This document shows, piece by piece, positions 1 to 9,056 of a stretch of DNA of 26,982 nt. The stretch is from contig BFEA01000247.1 of assembly GCA_003427395.1 (NCBI GenBank), positions 1,139,214 through 1,166,195 of the forward strand, read 5' to 3'. The translations under genes were made by a program, and so were the position numbers. How positions within the stretch are numbered: the stretch's first letter is position 1; each line of letters opens with the position of its first letter. The DNA comes from Chara braunii. Its lineage: Eukaryota > Streptophyta > Charophyceae > Charales > Characeae. A model generated the notes under the pieces. It did no database searches. It had not been told where the DNA came from and saw only the letters and a program-made list of their open reading frames with translations.

Positions 1-60
1 AGAGGAGTAGAGTGCAGCGATAGGTAGTGGCAGCTAGCGCTGCCATAGCTGTAGCCTAGC

Positions 61-270
61 ATGTGTGTGTGTGAAGTGTGATACTGAGTGTTGCGTGTGG
101 GACATCCAGGGTGATCCAGAGTGCGAACAGTGAGTTGTGTGGGCGCTCAGTCGCCATAGCCAGTTTGAAGAGAACTCTTATGTGGATACGATATCTTGAG
201 TACTGAGTGGGCGCCTGTCGCCAATTTGCTGTTTCGCTGTTTGCATACATGACAAGTTGAATAATCGTAG
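61..270 (+). repeat. Dispersed repeat, copy 1 (inverted relative of 14045-14272)
   Basis: Read on the plus strand, this stretch aligns by eye over about 200 bp with the reverse complement of 14045-14272. Shared blocks include a GT run, GCGTGTGG, ATCCAGGGTGATCCAG, AACAGTGAG, TGGGCGCT, GTCGCCATAGCCA and GAGTGGGCGC followed by GTCGCCA. I estimate roughly three quarters identity. There is no coding content. The GGGCGCT/GCGCC motifs resemble one inside the LTRs at 12562 and 23911, so this is probably part of an LTR or leader of a related retrotransposon. That identity is inference. Confidence 0.6.
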
Positions 271-989
271 TGTGATTTCACTACAGCGCTGCTGGGAGGA
301 AGAAGCCGAGAGCTTCCACCTTGGCTATGGTGGAGCTCTACCGGTAGGAGGAGGAGGGAGAAGGGGGCCAAGGAGGAGAGTGGTGGGGTACTTACCTGGC
401 CATGGTTGACACCATCTTCATCACCTTGTTAGGCGCTGCATCTGGAAGGCCCCAGTGGGGGTAGTGCCGCATCAAGGAAGCTCGGGACAGAGTCAGGCAT
501 GGCGGTTGAGTGGGCAGCGGCATAGCTGCATGGAGTTGACCTGGGGACAGAAGGGCAACGGCATAGCTGCTTTCGGTTGTCCTTTGGACAGGAGGGAGAG
601 CCCTCACTACTCCGCCATAGCCTCGGCCTGTATGTAGAAGAAGAGGAAGGGTGGTCATGGCTATGGTGGACCTCATGTTGTGCCTGCAGTAGAAGTGGGA
701 TTCGGACATTGATTCGGGTTCAGCCATTCAACATTATTATTGTTGTTTCTTGTTTGAATAAGAGGGGAGGAGATAAGGAGGAGGAGATTGGTTGGTGAGG
801 AAGAAGAGCCTTGTCATTGGTCTATGCTGGGGTACATCATCTTCTTCTTCTTTCTTACTTCTTCTTCTTCTTCTTTCCCTCTCTCTCCTCTCAAGTTCAT
901 TCATTTCTTTTTGCAATTGGACGGCATTGTACTTTCTGGTGTTTGTATACTTCGAAATTGGCCAGGATCGTAACAGGACAAAAATTCTG
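271..989. other. Non-coding stretch, probably LTR-derived
   Basis: No convincing gene is visible. Short reading frames here are low-complexity. The sequence has G/A-rich blocks (about 340-385), several 'catagc' and 'ctatgg' words, a 'ttacctgg' word resembling one in the LTRs near 12460 and 23800, and a CTT/CT-rich tract at about 838-893. It is most likely decayed LTR sequence, but I could not align it cleanly to the better LTR copies in the window. Confidence 0.4.
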
Positions 990-1016
990 CACAATAGATC
1001 GATTATATCCATACTT

Positions 1017-1097
1017 GCGGCGCATCACGTGCGCGCAGCTTGCGCACGTGCGCCGCAGTGCACATGCGCACACGTGCGCGCGCACGTGATGTGGCGC
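1017..1097. repeat. CG-rich palindrome in the left foldback arm
   Basis: The 20 bases at 1017-1036 pair with 1078-1097 at 18 of 20 positions, with CACGTGCGCGC at the core. The spacer also contains TGCGCACGTGCG and TGCGCA, so the whole 81 bp is a stack of alternating purine/pyrimidine palindromes. Such DNA can form cruciforms or Z-DNA and contains E-box/ACGT cores. No function is shown. Confidence 0.6.
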
Positions 1098-1157
1098 ATA
1101 TAAAAAAAGAATAAAAAAAATCAGAAAGGGTAGGTCGTCGTACCCGTAAGTGTCCCT

Positions 1158-1172
1158 CCCTTTTAAAAAGGG
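1158..1172. repeat. Short perfect palindrome
   Basis: CCCTTTTAAAAAGGG is self-complementary around one central base and sits inside the left foldback arm. It would form a small hairpin. It may be only part of the decayed repeat. Confidence 0.4.
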
Positions 1173-1400
1173 TAAGTACACAAAGAGAATATTTTGGGGC
1201 CTCGTCCTACTTCTCATTGGTTTGATTCTCCTTTCCGAAAAGTACCCTGCAAGCAATTAGCATGGTTTCCATAACCTTCGGAAGGATGTGCATTGGACTG
1301 CTGGAAGACCACGAGTAGGCCAGCAATATAGTCCGGATTCCGATTCAGGTCTGTGTTCCAAGAGTTATGGGTTACAATTTTTTTACCACAAACACTCCAG

Positions 1401-1710
1401 TAGTTGTCTCGTTCCCCCCAACCCCCCCCCCTATTTTCTTACGTGCAGTGACCCTAAGGGCCTCGCTCCACTCATCAGCACTTGCAGAAAAGNAAAATGG
1501 ATGGCTTGTATGGTTCCAGTTTCTAGGAGAAGATTCATTCTAGTTTTGCACATACAGTAGCTGTCTCGTTTTTTTGTTTTTCCTTTTCGTACTTGCGTGC
1601 AGTGGGCCTAAGGGCCTGGCTCCACTCATCAGCACTTGCAGAAAAGAAAAACGTATGGCCTGTTTGGATCCAGTTTCTAGGAGAAGATTCATTCTAGTTT
1701 TGCACATTTG
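1401..1710 (+). repeat. Two-copy tandem duplication, unit about 155 bp
   Basis: Copy 1 (1401 to about 1557) and copy 2 (1558 to about 1710) both start with TAG(T/C)TGTCTCGTT. Both contain 'cctaagggcct', 'ctccactcatcagcacttgc', 'agaaaag' and 'ccagtttctaggagaagatt', and end at 'gttttgcacat'. The period is 157 at the left end and 154 at the right, so small indels separate the copies. A homopolymer C run lies near 1416-1432 and a single unresolved base at 1492. The duplication fills the centre of the inverted repeat. It has no coding capacity. Confidence 0.8.
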
Positions 1711-1959
1711 GTGAGCAGTGGAGTGAAGCCCTCAAAATAACATGCCAAGTTTGTAAGTCAGTAACCCATAACTGCTGAAACACGGACCTGAAATTGAAGC
1801 TACACCATCTGTAGCTGGCCTACTCCCTCCTTACTATGAGTCCAGTGACGACCCTTCCAATGACCACCCCGTTCCTGCCGAAGGGACCCTTGCCAATATT
1901 TGGCAGGGACCTTTTGAAGTACTGGCAGGGGTTGTCGTAATAATGTGAAAGGGCTCTGT

Positions 1960-1960
<1 letters not shown>

Positions 1961-2011
<51 letters not shown>
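1961..2011 (+). repeat. (CT)n microsatellite
   Basis: About 25 uninterrupted CT units lie inside the right foldback arm. Repetitive Ser/Leu or Arg/Glu reading frames across it are artefacts. Confidence 0.95.
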
Positions 2012-2013
<2 letters not shown>

Positions 2014-2140
2014 GCATGTATGCACACATCACGTTTTTTTTTTGTTTTTTTTTTGTGCGCGCGCGCACCTGGGGTTAGCACACTATGCACCGCGCAGCGC
2101 ACTTCACCTACGTGGCGCAAGTATGATTATATCGCTTTCT

Positions 2141-2670
2141 TCGTTATCTTTACTTCACTTTCTTTGGGGTGGCCCTTTTATTTGTTCTTGCAGCTCCCTT
2201 TTTACTGTGCTTCTCGAGTACAAGGCTGGCCACCTTGATTGTGTAGCGCCAGCTGAAGTGTGCTTTAACGGCGCACTTGCACGGGGAAGGGAGGAGTAGA
2301 GGAGGGAAATGGAGGGGCAAAGAATGGAACAGAGGAATGATGAACCTCACAGGGTTCTGAATTCTCACCGCTGGAGCAGACTACTCTAGGATGGCACAAG
2401 AGGCCAGTGAATGTTTGTGTTGCAGGAGATTTGGAGTTGAGGAGCAGCTGTTGCCTATGGTTAGTGGCCACCCTTGCAGACCGGACAGGAGTGGCTTGGG
2501 TGTGGGCTGTGGAATACCACATGCAATGCTCGCAGTTGCAGTTGCTGCATCGAATGGTACGGCGTGGACAAATGTCACAGGCTATGTGGCTCCTACATGC
2601 TAGGAACGCAGAGCCACACCGACCACAATTGTATGGGCATTGCCATTTCAGCCCATCTATAAATTGGACA
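2141..2670. other. Non-coding stretch, no recognisable feature
   Basis: Short reading frames occur on both strands but none shows a recognisable domain or consistent codon use. A G/A-rich block lies at about 2280-2335. I see no RNA gene or clear repeat here. Confidence 0.4.
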
Positions 2671-2786
2671 TGACATGTCAGGGTGCCGTACATCAGTGCA
2701 ATGCTGACTGTCATCAAATGGATGAAAATGACATGTCAGGGTGCCGTACATCAGTGCAATGCTGACTGTCATCAAATGGATGAAAA
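2671..2786 (+). repeat. Perfect 58-bp tandem duplication
   Basis: Bases 2671-2728 are repeated exactly at 2729-2786, beginning with TGACATGTCAGGGTGCC and ending with GGATGAAAA. No mismatch is visible between the copies, so the duplication is either recent or an assembly artefact. It is not part of any supported gene. Confidence 0.97.
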
Positions 2787-4099
2787 CAAACACTTGCATG
2801 GACTATGCCTTCATTATCCTCACAACACAGAGCATGCGAATCACATGCCAGCCGAATCTCAGGTGGGCCATCACAGAGCGGCATTTAGCAAGTCTCTTGG
2901 GTTTCCACAGTCATTACTCCCTCTCTATGGGCAGATGATGATGAGGGCTGATCCAAGGTAAGGGTGTTTAGCTGTTGCAAGAGTTGGTCTGCAACAGCTT
3001 GCCCTGGCGGTGATAACCTTTCAGTACAGTGGACTGTAGACGGTTCATGCGGTAATCTCTTTTCCTCCTCAGGCTGCTGCATCTGTTGTTCATCTCACAA
3101 GGATGCTGCCTGGCCATGTACAGGGGAGGGGGTAGGTTCAGCCGGATTGCTCTCAGGAGGCTAGAGAGTGTGCGTGTGCACATCGACATATTCTTCCTAA
3201 TGGACCAGCAAGATCGAGTGGGATTCGACGGCTCGGTGATAGAAAGAGTCGATATTTCTCATCGTGTGCACCCGCCCACCATTGTCCCATAGGGTCCATG
3301 AATTATCAGCAAAGGGAACAGCACTGAGATGACCTGGACAATGCAGAATGTATGCATGAATATCTGGGTCCATGTCTGGTGTGTAAATCTGTGGAGCAGA
3401 TTGGAGTTGCAGTCATCTTCATGGAAATGCCATAGGCAGGACTCCTATGCTCATGCCACGTGCTGTACTGTCGTCCTCTGGGCAGACTGCATTCTGTCCA
3501 GTGGACAATGTCTGCAAAATCAGAAACAGTATGGGGTTGCAATTGTAAGTGAGCAGACATACATAGTAGGCTCGCTGTAGCACTATCAGGTAATTTGATT
3601 CTGTACATTGTGCGGCAGGGGAAGGTTCATTCAATTCTGCAAATCGCATGGCGGGGAAAGGTTCAATCTGGTCTTTACAATTTCTGTCCGGTTCCTCTTA
3701 TGCATTAGTCGGGGGCTCCATCAAGTGATCAGAAGGGGGATGATTGTCAGTTGGAGCGGGGGAGCAGTCAGTGCAAGGTGGATGAGAAGTGGGCGGGTCA
3801 GATGCAAGAAGCCAAGGCCGAACAGCTGCACTTGAGCTCAGTGTGTGTGTATTGTGTGAGTGAGTGTGTGTGCATAAGTGCGAGCATGTGCACATAGGTG
3901 CCTGTCACGTACATCTGGTGAAAGGTATAAACAAGCTGTGGAAAATGTCCTTTCAGGGGCTTATGAGTGCAAGGGAAGCCTTATGCATTTTGCTAATATT
4001 TTCTTTTCTTTACTGAAAAGTGCAAGGAAAAAAATGAGCAATAGGTAAATGGCAGAATTCCAGAATGCAAAATCACAATGAAAGCAAGGCAGTCGAATA
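2787..4099. other. Non-coding stretch of 1.3 kb
   Basis: No gene could be supported on either strand; the longest frames lack known motifs. A GT-rich tract occurs at about 3841-3875. Two similar short blocks containing GGGGAA(A)GGTTCA lie at about 3615 and 3653, a possible decayed small duplication. The part above about 3960 adjoins the minus-strand LTR fragment and may belong to it. Confidence 0.35.
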
Positions 4100-4449
4100 C
4101 TATCCAGAAAGCAGAAATGCCCTGATATCACACCAAAGGAGAACCAAAGCACCGATCTCAATTTTCAGTGAGAGGATGCTCTTGCCACCACCAACAATGT
4201 CTTCGAAGCTACCTTCTATCGGCGCTCAGCGCCCAAACTACGATCCTACAGCTACCTAACAGAGTATGAAATGACAAAGCAACTGGTTGGCGTCAGCAGC
4301 AGCAGCCAAAGTACATGCAGATGTCGACCTTGTAGACCACCACCATGACCAGGTGCGTGCCCTCACAACTTATCCCTCATCTCTCTCTCTCTCTCACCCT
4401 CCTCTTCTTCACCCACGTCTCCACTGCACATGAAGACCACCACCCCTTG
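4100..4449 (-). repeat. LTR fragment (family L), minus strand
   Basis: The reverse complement aligns with the plus-strand LTR at about 12360-12690. Shared blocks in order are GTGGTGGTCTTC, a GA-rich tract, GATGAGG, GTGAGGGC followed by ACCTGG, CATGTACTT then GGCTGCTG and GACG, the word GGGCGC(T/C)GAGCGCC (plus-strand 4221-4236 region), TTGGTG-TGGC-AGAG, and CTCC-TTGGTGT followed by CTGCTTTCTGGA. It joins a gag remnant directly at about 4449, so it is not the end of an intact element. Confidence 0.7.
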
Positions 4450-4830
4450 GGGATCATGCCACCTGTCATGGACCAACCGTACAAACTCCTCCCATGTTCT
4501 GGCCTGTGCCCAGCCATCGAAGTTTTGACTGACCCCGTGCTGCTGTACTATCCCGTTCAACCATCTGGTGTTGATCCTTCTAAACAGGATGCGGCGACAA
4601 TGACTTCCGGGGCATTGTGAGCTTGTGCCTCACATAAGTGGGCACTGTCCTCACCCAGGTATCCAAATCCTTTTCCTTTTTCATTTCACCCAAAAAAGGT
4701 TTAGTACTCAGCAACGGTATCTTGGGAGTCCACTGCATTTGTGGTCCAGCACCCTGTGCCTGCTGCACCGGTTGGGAAACTGGTGGAACAGGCTGCTGGG
4801 GCGGCGCCTGTTGCCAAGTGATACATGCTC
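4450..4830 (-). pseudogene. gag: gag remnant of a Ty3/gypsy-like element (element D), truncated
   Basis: Two overlapping minus-strand frames together resemble a retrotransposon gag core. The upstream one starts with a Pro/Gln-rich linker and then has TPKIPL, KPFLGEMKK and LDTWVRTVPTYVRHKLT. After a frameshift and stop near 4580, the second has LNGIVQQHG-like sequence, NFDGW and EEFVRLVHDRWHDPQ. That order (globular core with a W-x(n)-RW motif) is typical of plant gypsy gag. No zinc knuckle follows, because at about 4449 the frame runs into LTR sequence. It is unlike the gag of A or B and so represents another family. It cannot make a complete protein. Confidence 0.65.
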
Positions 4831-5204
4831 AATCAAGCAATGCACGGGGAGCCAAGAATACGCAAAGTGATGAAACGGACTCCACTGGACAATGCAGTGT
4901 CAGCAAAGCATCAACAGCAGTGTACATCCAGATATATACAAAGATGGCACAAAGTACCGCAGCGGAAGACTCAAAGATAGGACCTGACCTGTCAGATACT
5001 GACGTGACATCCCATTATACATCACTCATGTGAGAGAGGGAGGAGGGACCGCATACGTAGACGAAAGGTCCCTCCTTGCACACACACATGGGGAAGATAC
5101 CACGGCTGAGAGATGGGGGGGAAGGCGAGACGAAGATGGAGGTGAGGGAGAAGACAAGACTGTGATAGAGAAGTCCAAAATAGTCTCCCTGTCGAAAGTC
5201 CAAT

Positions 5205-5219
5205 CAATGTCTGCCACCA
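5205..5219 (-). promoter_or_regulatory. Possible primer-binding site (weak)
   Basis: On the minus strand, GACA followed by TTTT and TGGTGGCAGACATTG looks like an LTR end in CA, a short spacer and a TGG-initial PBS. The D gag remnant begins about 375 nt downstream, a sensible leader length. I could not match the PBS confidently to a particular tRNA, so this rests on position and the TGG/CA pattern only. Confidence 0.25.
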
Positions 5220-5223
5220 AAAA

Positions 5224-5843
5224 TGTCGGATCAGATCCCGGGCATCATGCCCGAAGTAACCTCTGCCAGTAACCTCTCTATCTGGAAGAAGAAGAAGAAG
5301 AAGAAGAAGAAGGAAGGAGGAAGAAGAGGGGGGAGGGCGAGAACAGATAGAAGAAGAAGAAAATGATGATGATGTCGTCCTCCTCATTGTCTCACCTGCA
5401 GGTAACTGCTGTCATGTACTGACGTCGCCGACGTACGCGGTGCTGCAGGTCGTTGGAGCCACATCCAGCTATGGCGCCCAGGTACGTACTCGAACGGTGC
5501 AGGTATGGCCTCAAACGGCCCACTTGGTCTGGATCCCTACCGGGCATCCAGACCATGCTTCTGATGCAGCAAGGCGCAAAAATGCGCCTGGCCTAAAAAC
5601 GGCCTCGCTCCTGTGTACCCAGCCCAAGACGTAGCCTTGTGGCCTGCAAGTCCAAAACGACGTCTGCACAGACAAACATAGGACAGCAAATAAGTAAGTA
5701 AATAAATAAATGCTGCCTGAAAACGAAACCTGCGGCCTAAGGGCCGCCGTGGGCCTCCAGGGTGCATGTCAGATGGACACGCGGCCTGGGCGCCCCTCAA
5801 CAACTGTCGGGCCCTTGAAATGGGGTGCAGGCTCAGCATGTAA
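5224..5843 (-). repeat. LTR following element A (family L relative)
   Basis: Directly downstream of the A polypurine tract, the minus strand reads TTACATGCTGAGCC, then CCCCATTTCAAGGGCCC and CAGTTGTTGAG with CCCAGGCC. These match in order the start of the LTR after element C (CCCCCTTTCAGGCCC, then CAGTTGGTTGAG and CCCAGGCC). CTTGGGCTGGGTAC also recurs in both. A GAA/TTC tract lies at 5285-5312. The downstream end is set only by the tentative PBS at 5219, so the LTR could be longer. No matching 5' LTR is visible beyond 11.3 kb on this strand. Confidence 0.55.
5285..5312 (+). repeat. (GAA)n microsatellite
   Basis: About nine GAA units lie within the LTR after element A, flanked by more G/A-rich sequence to about 5365. 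Serine- and leucine-rich frames across it are artefacts. Confidence 0.9.
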
Positions 5844-6432
5844 CGCGCCCCCCTCCGTATGAAGTCAAGCCGGGTCGAGGGCGAAGTTGACGATCCGAAG
5901 GTGGAACCTTGACGCAAGTACGATGTGGAGCCGAAGGTACCGGCTTGCCTTGTAACTTGCATTTGTAGCAAGTGAGAACATCGGGCGCTGTTGCCTGAAG
6001 TTCCGCACGGGTCAACCAACGGTCAACCTTATGGCTACAGTAAGAGAAATTTACCAAGCACTCTGTCGGCCTATTGTCGTAGCGTCGCTAGGAGATGATG
6101 TCGCCAACCTCTTGAAAACCGTCTATAGAGGGTGGGTCTTATGATCGTCGTTCGGGAAAGTCGTCATGTTTCGCCACAATTGGCCAGGGCCCCATCCATT
6201 TCTAAAGGAGCTTGTGAGAGATATCTTGCTCAAGGCTGAACTCCGCGGTGGAGACCCATATGAGGTCGCCGGCGTGGATCGGACAAGGAAGACGTTGTTG
6301 GTTGGCCTGTTGGCGCATGCGGTGCTGCGTCTTCGACATCTGGTCGCGTGCCTTGACAAGAAGCTCTTGCATCCGACGAATGAAGAGAAGATGGTCGTCG
6401 CTCTTGGCCGCCCGTGGGATAATCGTGTCCAA
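5833..6432 (-). pseudogene. pol: Element A integrase C-terminus and chromodomain-like tail
   Basis: The minus strand encodes a helical linker (QMSKTQHRMRQQANQQR), a basic beta stretch (GDLIWVSTAEFSL), then KWMGPWPIVAKHDDFP and, after stops or shifts, KVDRWLTRAELQATAPDVL with CYKCKLQG. The last block lines up with DRWFTLEELMQTAPQVV in element C, so it is the end of a chromodomain. The frame then runs through the polypurine tract (GGGR) and stops just inside the LTR, as is usual in this group. The reading frame changes at least twice between 6432 and 6057. Confidence 0.7.
5844..5857 (-). promoter_or_regulatory. Polypurine tract of element A
   Basis: The minus strand reads CGGAGGGGGGCGCG immediately before the LTR start. 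Such a G/A tract primes plus-strand DNA synthesis in LTR retrotransposons. Its position, after the integrase/chromodomain end and against an LTR, supports the call. Confidence 0.55.
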
Positions 6433-7447
6433 TGGAGACGTGACCGGCGAGCCATGAACTCGAAGGGCAACATCCCGATAGCCGGATGAATAAACGAGTT
6501 GTATGCCAACTCGATGTCCGACAGCTGCTCAACCCAATCCTTTTGGTCGGGATGGATGAGAGTGCGAAGTAGGACCCGTGCGGTCTGATGGGGGTGGCGA
6601 GCCGAACTCGGCTTGAGAGACAAGCGCCAACCAAAAATCGGACATGAACCGAATGTCGCGGTCGCAAACGATTTCCTTGGGGTAACCCTTGGATCCAACC
6701 AGTATAAAGAACCTCGGCTAACTCTGATGCCTTGGCATGATAGCGGCAAGGCAAAAACATGGCAAACTTGGCGAGTCGGTCGACCACTGTGAGGATCCCA
6801 TCCACACCAGTCTTGTGCTTGGGGAACAGCCCGGTATTGTCCATGGCAATCGTTTCCCTTCGCCACAAGGGGACCGATAATGGTTGCAACTCGCCGTACG
6901 GACGATGATTGCAGGATTTGCAACGTCGGCACACCTCGCATGACTCGCAATAGCGTGTGACGTCGTTGAGAAGACCGGGCCACCAAAAGCACTCGCGAAG
7001 CTGGCCAATCGTACGCTTGACTTTAAAATGTCTGGTGGCGGGAGCGTCATGGAACTCGCCAAGAAGCCGCGTGCGCAAGTGTGAATCTCGCGACACACAA
7101 AGAAGATTCTTCCCCCACGAGTGGACGAGCAAATATCCCTCTTGTATCCGATAGTGCGATGGTGCCGGATTGGGAGAGGAACAATTCGCGTACTTGTCGT
7201 GAAACTCGAGGTCGGCTTGGTAGCTGCGGATGAAGCTGTCCCGCAAGTCGTCCTCCATCTTAAAAGTCGAGTAGACTGCGGTACAATGGTCCGGACGCCG
7301 CGAAAGAGCGTCCGCAAAACGGTTTGACTTGCTCGGAATGTGGTCGGGGAAGAAATCAAACTGGTCGATAAAGGTCATCCAACGGGCAATGGTGCTATTG
7401 ACAGTGTCTTGGGTCTTGTAGAAGGCCAACGGAATGTTATCCGTTAC
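6433..7447 (-). pseudogene. pol: Element A integrase, N-terminal and catalytic regions, frameshifted
   Basis: This integrase would insert the cDNA. The minus strand starts with the end of RNase H (TDNIPLAF, then KSNRFADALSRRPDH) and continues into a zinc-binding HHCC module (FHDAPATRH, then CESCEVC) and the first catalytic Asp region (AMDNTG, LTVVDRLAKFAMF). Near 6700 the frame shifts: the second catalytic motif VCDRDIRF is in a different frame from a later block containing WVEQLSDIELAYNSFIHPA and MLPFEF. Two adjacent stops (TGA TAG, 7448-7453) cut it from the RNase H frame. It is a clear relative of the integrase at 21.8-23.2 kb but inactive. Confidence 0.8.
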
Positions 7448-7450
7448 CTA

Positions 7451-7745
7451 TCAGAATTGCCGCCGATTGAGAAGAAAATGTCGCCAGCGCTTGAGCGTGT
7501 GTACGAAGGCCAATAATTCCTTCTTCCATGCGTCGGCAATCGAGTGCACGGCGGGCACTTTCTTGCTAAAGTACTCGATCGGGTGCCAGTCCACGCCATC
7601 ATGTTGCTCAAGGACGACACCAATGCCATAGTCGGACGCATCTGTAGTGACGCGTGTCGGCAAAAGTGGATCGTAGATGTGCAACACCTTCGCGGATAGC
7701 AATGCGGCTTTGAGGGCCAAAAAGGAAGCCCGCGGATTGTCGTCG
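7451..7745 (-). pseudogene. pol: Element A RNase H domain
   Basis: RNase H would degrade the RNA strand of the RNA/DNA hybrid. The minus-strand frame contains LLPTRVTTDASDYGIG (first catalytic Asp), WHPIEYFSKK, DAWKKELLAF (catalytic Glu) and LKRWRHFLLNRRQF. Two stops follow (7448-7453), after which the same frame continues with VTDNIPLAF (another catalytic Asp). All expected acidic residues are therefore still encoded, but not in one open frame. Upstream it is separated from RT by a stop near 7749. Confidence 0.8.
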
Positions 7746-7748
7746 AAG

Positions 7749-8809
7749 TCAAATGGCCGGTCCTCGCATTGAAGCTTTGGATAAATGGGCCGCGATCTTC
7801 AAGTATCCCTTGATGAAGCGTTGATAGTAAACGGCTAAGCCAAGGAAGGAATGATCATTCGTGACGTTCTTCGGCTCCGACCACTCTTGGATGGCTTGGA
7901 TCTTGTCCGACAACGGATTGATGCCTTGTGACAAAGGCCCAAGTACTTCAACTCTTGATGCACGAATTCGCACTTGTCACGGTTGGGTTTGTAGTTGGCG
8001 CGACGAAGCTTCTCCAACACATGTCGAAGGTGCTCGAGATGTTCCTTCAAGGTCCAACTGTAGACAAGAATGTCGTGCAAGTAGACCAGCACAAACCAGT
8101 CCAGCATTGCACGAAACTCGTTGGTCATCGCTGCTTGAAAAGTCGTCAGGGCATTGGTGGGGCCAAAGGGCACAACAACCCACTCAAAATGCCCGTACCA
8201 CATCTTGAACGCGGATTTGTAGTGATCTTGCGAGCATATCGAGATCTGATGATAGCCCGACTTCAAGTCCAACTTCGAAAAAAAAATTGCACCGCCCAAA
8301 CGCTCGAGAAGGTCGTCAATGCGCGGAAGAGGTCCTGCATTTTTGACGGTTTGTGCGTTGAGCTTGCGGTAGTCGATGCACAAGCGAAGATCCTTGTTCT
8401 TCTTCCGCACGAAGAGAACTGCCGCACCGTATGGTGAGCTACTAGGGCGGAGCCAACCTTTGTCCAACAGATCATCGAGTTGCACGCGAAGAACTGCAAG
8501 CTCTTCCTCGCTCATGCGATAGATGCATCCTTTCCGTGACACGACACTGGCCTCAAGAATGATCTCATGGGAGATCGGCCAATCCGGCACCACACCGGTA
8601 GGAGATTGAAAGATGTCGGTGTACTCATCGAGTAACCTAACCACTCGGGGTTCCGAAGACAAGTCCGTAGATGAAAAGTCGGTCACCACGACGGTCCGTA
8701 GAAAACATAGGCATGTCTCGTCGGTCCGATCGTAAGCGCAAGTGGCCCGAAAAGACTTGGTCGTTACAACTTGCACCGGATTGAAGGGTGCGAAAGAGGA
8801 ATGGTACAC
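7749..8809 (-). pseudogene. pol: Element A reverse transcriptase, catalytic Asp replaced
   Basis: The minus-strand frame shows canonical gypsy RT order: [93 protein letters not shown], then YLHDILVYS where YxDD is expected. The first Asp of the catalytic pair is His (codon at 8075-8077). Near 7950 the frame shifts, and the connection region (NPLSDKIQAIQEW, FLGLAVYYQRFIKGY) continues in another frame to a stop at 7749. The enzyme would be inactive even if the frame were intact. Confidence 0.85.
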
Positions 8810-9056
8810 AACACCTCAGTGCCGAAGGCGTCGTGAACGGTAAGTGTCCGTCGATGGAAGTTAACCGTGTGATCCGCACTTGCAAGCCAAGGCATCCCCA
8901 AAATGATGTCGAAGTCCGCGTCCAAGACGTCAAACGTCGTCGGTTTGCGAGCATGAGGTGTGAAATAACTGGTACGACTTCGATGTAGCGATTGAGGAGT
9001 TGTTGCGTCCGACCGTCTGCCAACTTGATCGCCGTCGGGCTTGGCTTCCTTCGAAC

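Larger units (their letters stand above)
990..2140. repeat. Foldback-like element: long imperfect inverted repeat
   Basis: The left arm (about 990-1373) and right arm (about 1766-2140) are imperfect reverse complements. The reverse complement of 1345-1375 and the sequence at 1760-1795 share GTAACCCATAACT and GACCTGAA. Further out, 'gctggcctact' occurs at both. Further still, a 'ttgccgaagg'-like block precedes 'gcaggg', and at the outer ends GCAAGTATG next to a run of alternating CG dinucleotides faces the same word in the opposite arm. The arms enclose about 390 bp holding a ~155-bp tandem duplication. No transposase is seen. A foldback transposon or long-TIR MITE is one reading; an inverted duplication is another. 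Confidence 0.55.

Noticed and set aside
1800-2299. Frames rich in Arg-Glu or Ser-Leu repeats
   Set aside because: They are translations of the (CT)n microsatellite and have no real domain.
2265-2717. 150-codon Cys/His-rich minus-strand frame
   Set aside because: The Cys and His residues do not fit a known zinc-finger spacing, and the frame overlaps the 58-bp duplication with no family resemblance.
5022-5387. 121-codon Ser/Leu-rich minus-strand frame
   Set aside because: It is the translation of a TTC microsatellite and LTR sequence.
7861-8437. Plus-strand frames of 115 and 169 codons inside the element A RT
   Set aside because: They are antisense shadows of the conserved minus-strand RT coding sequence.
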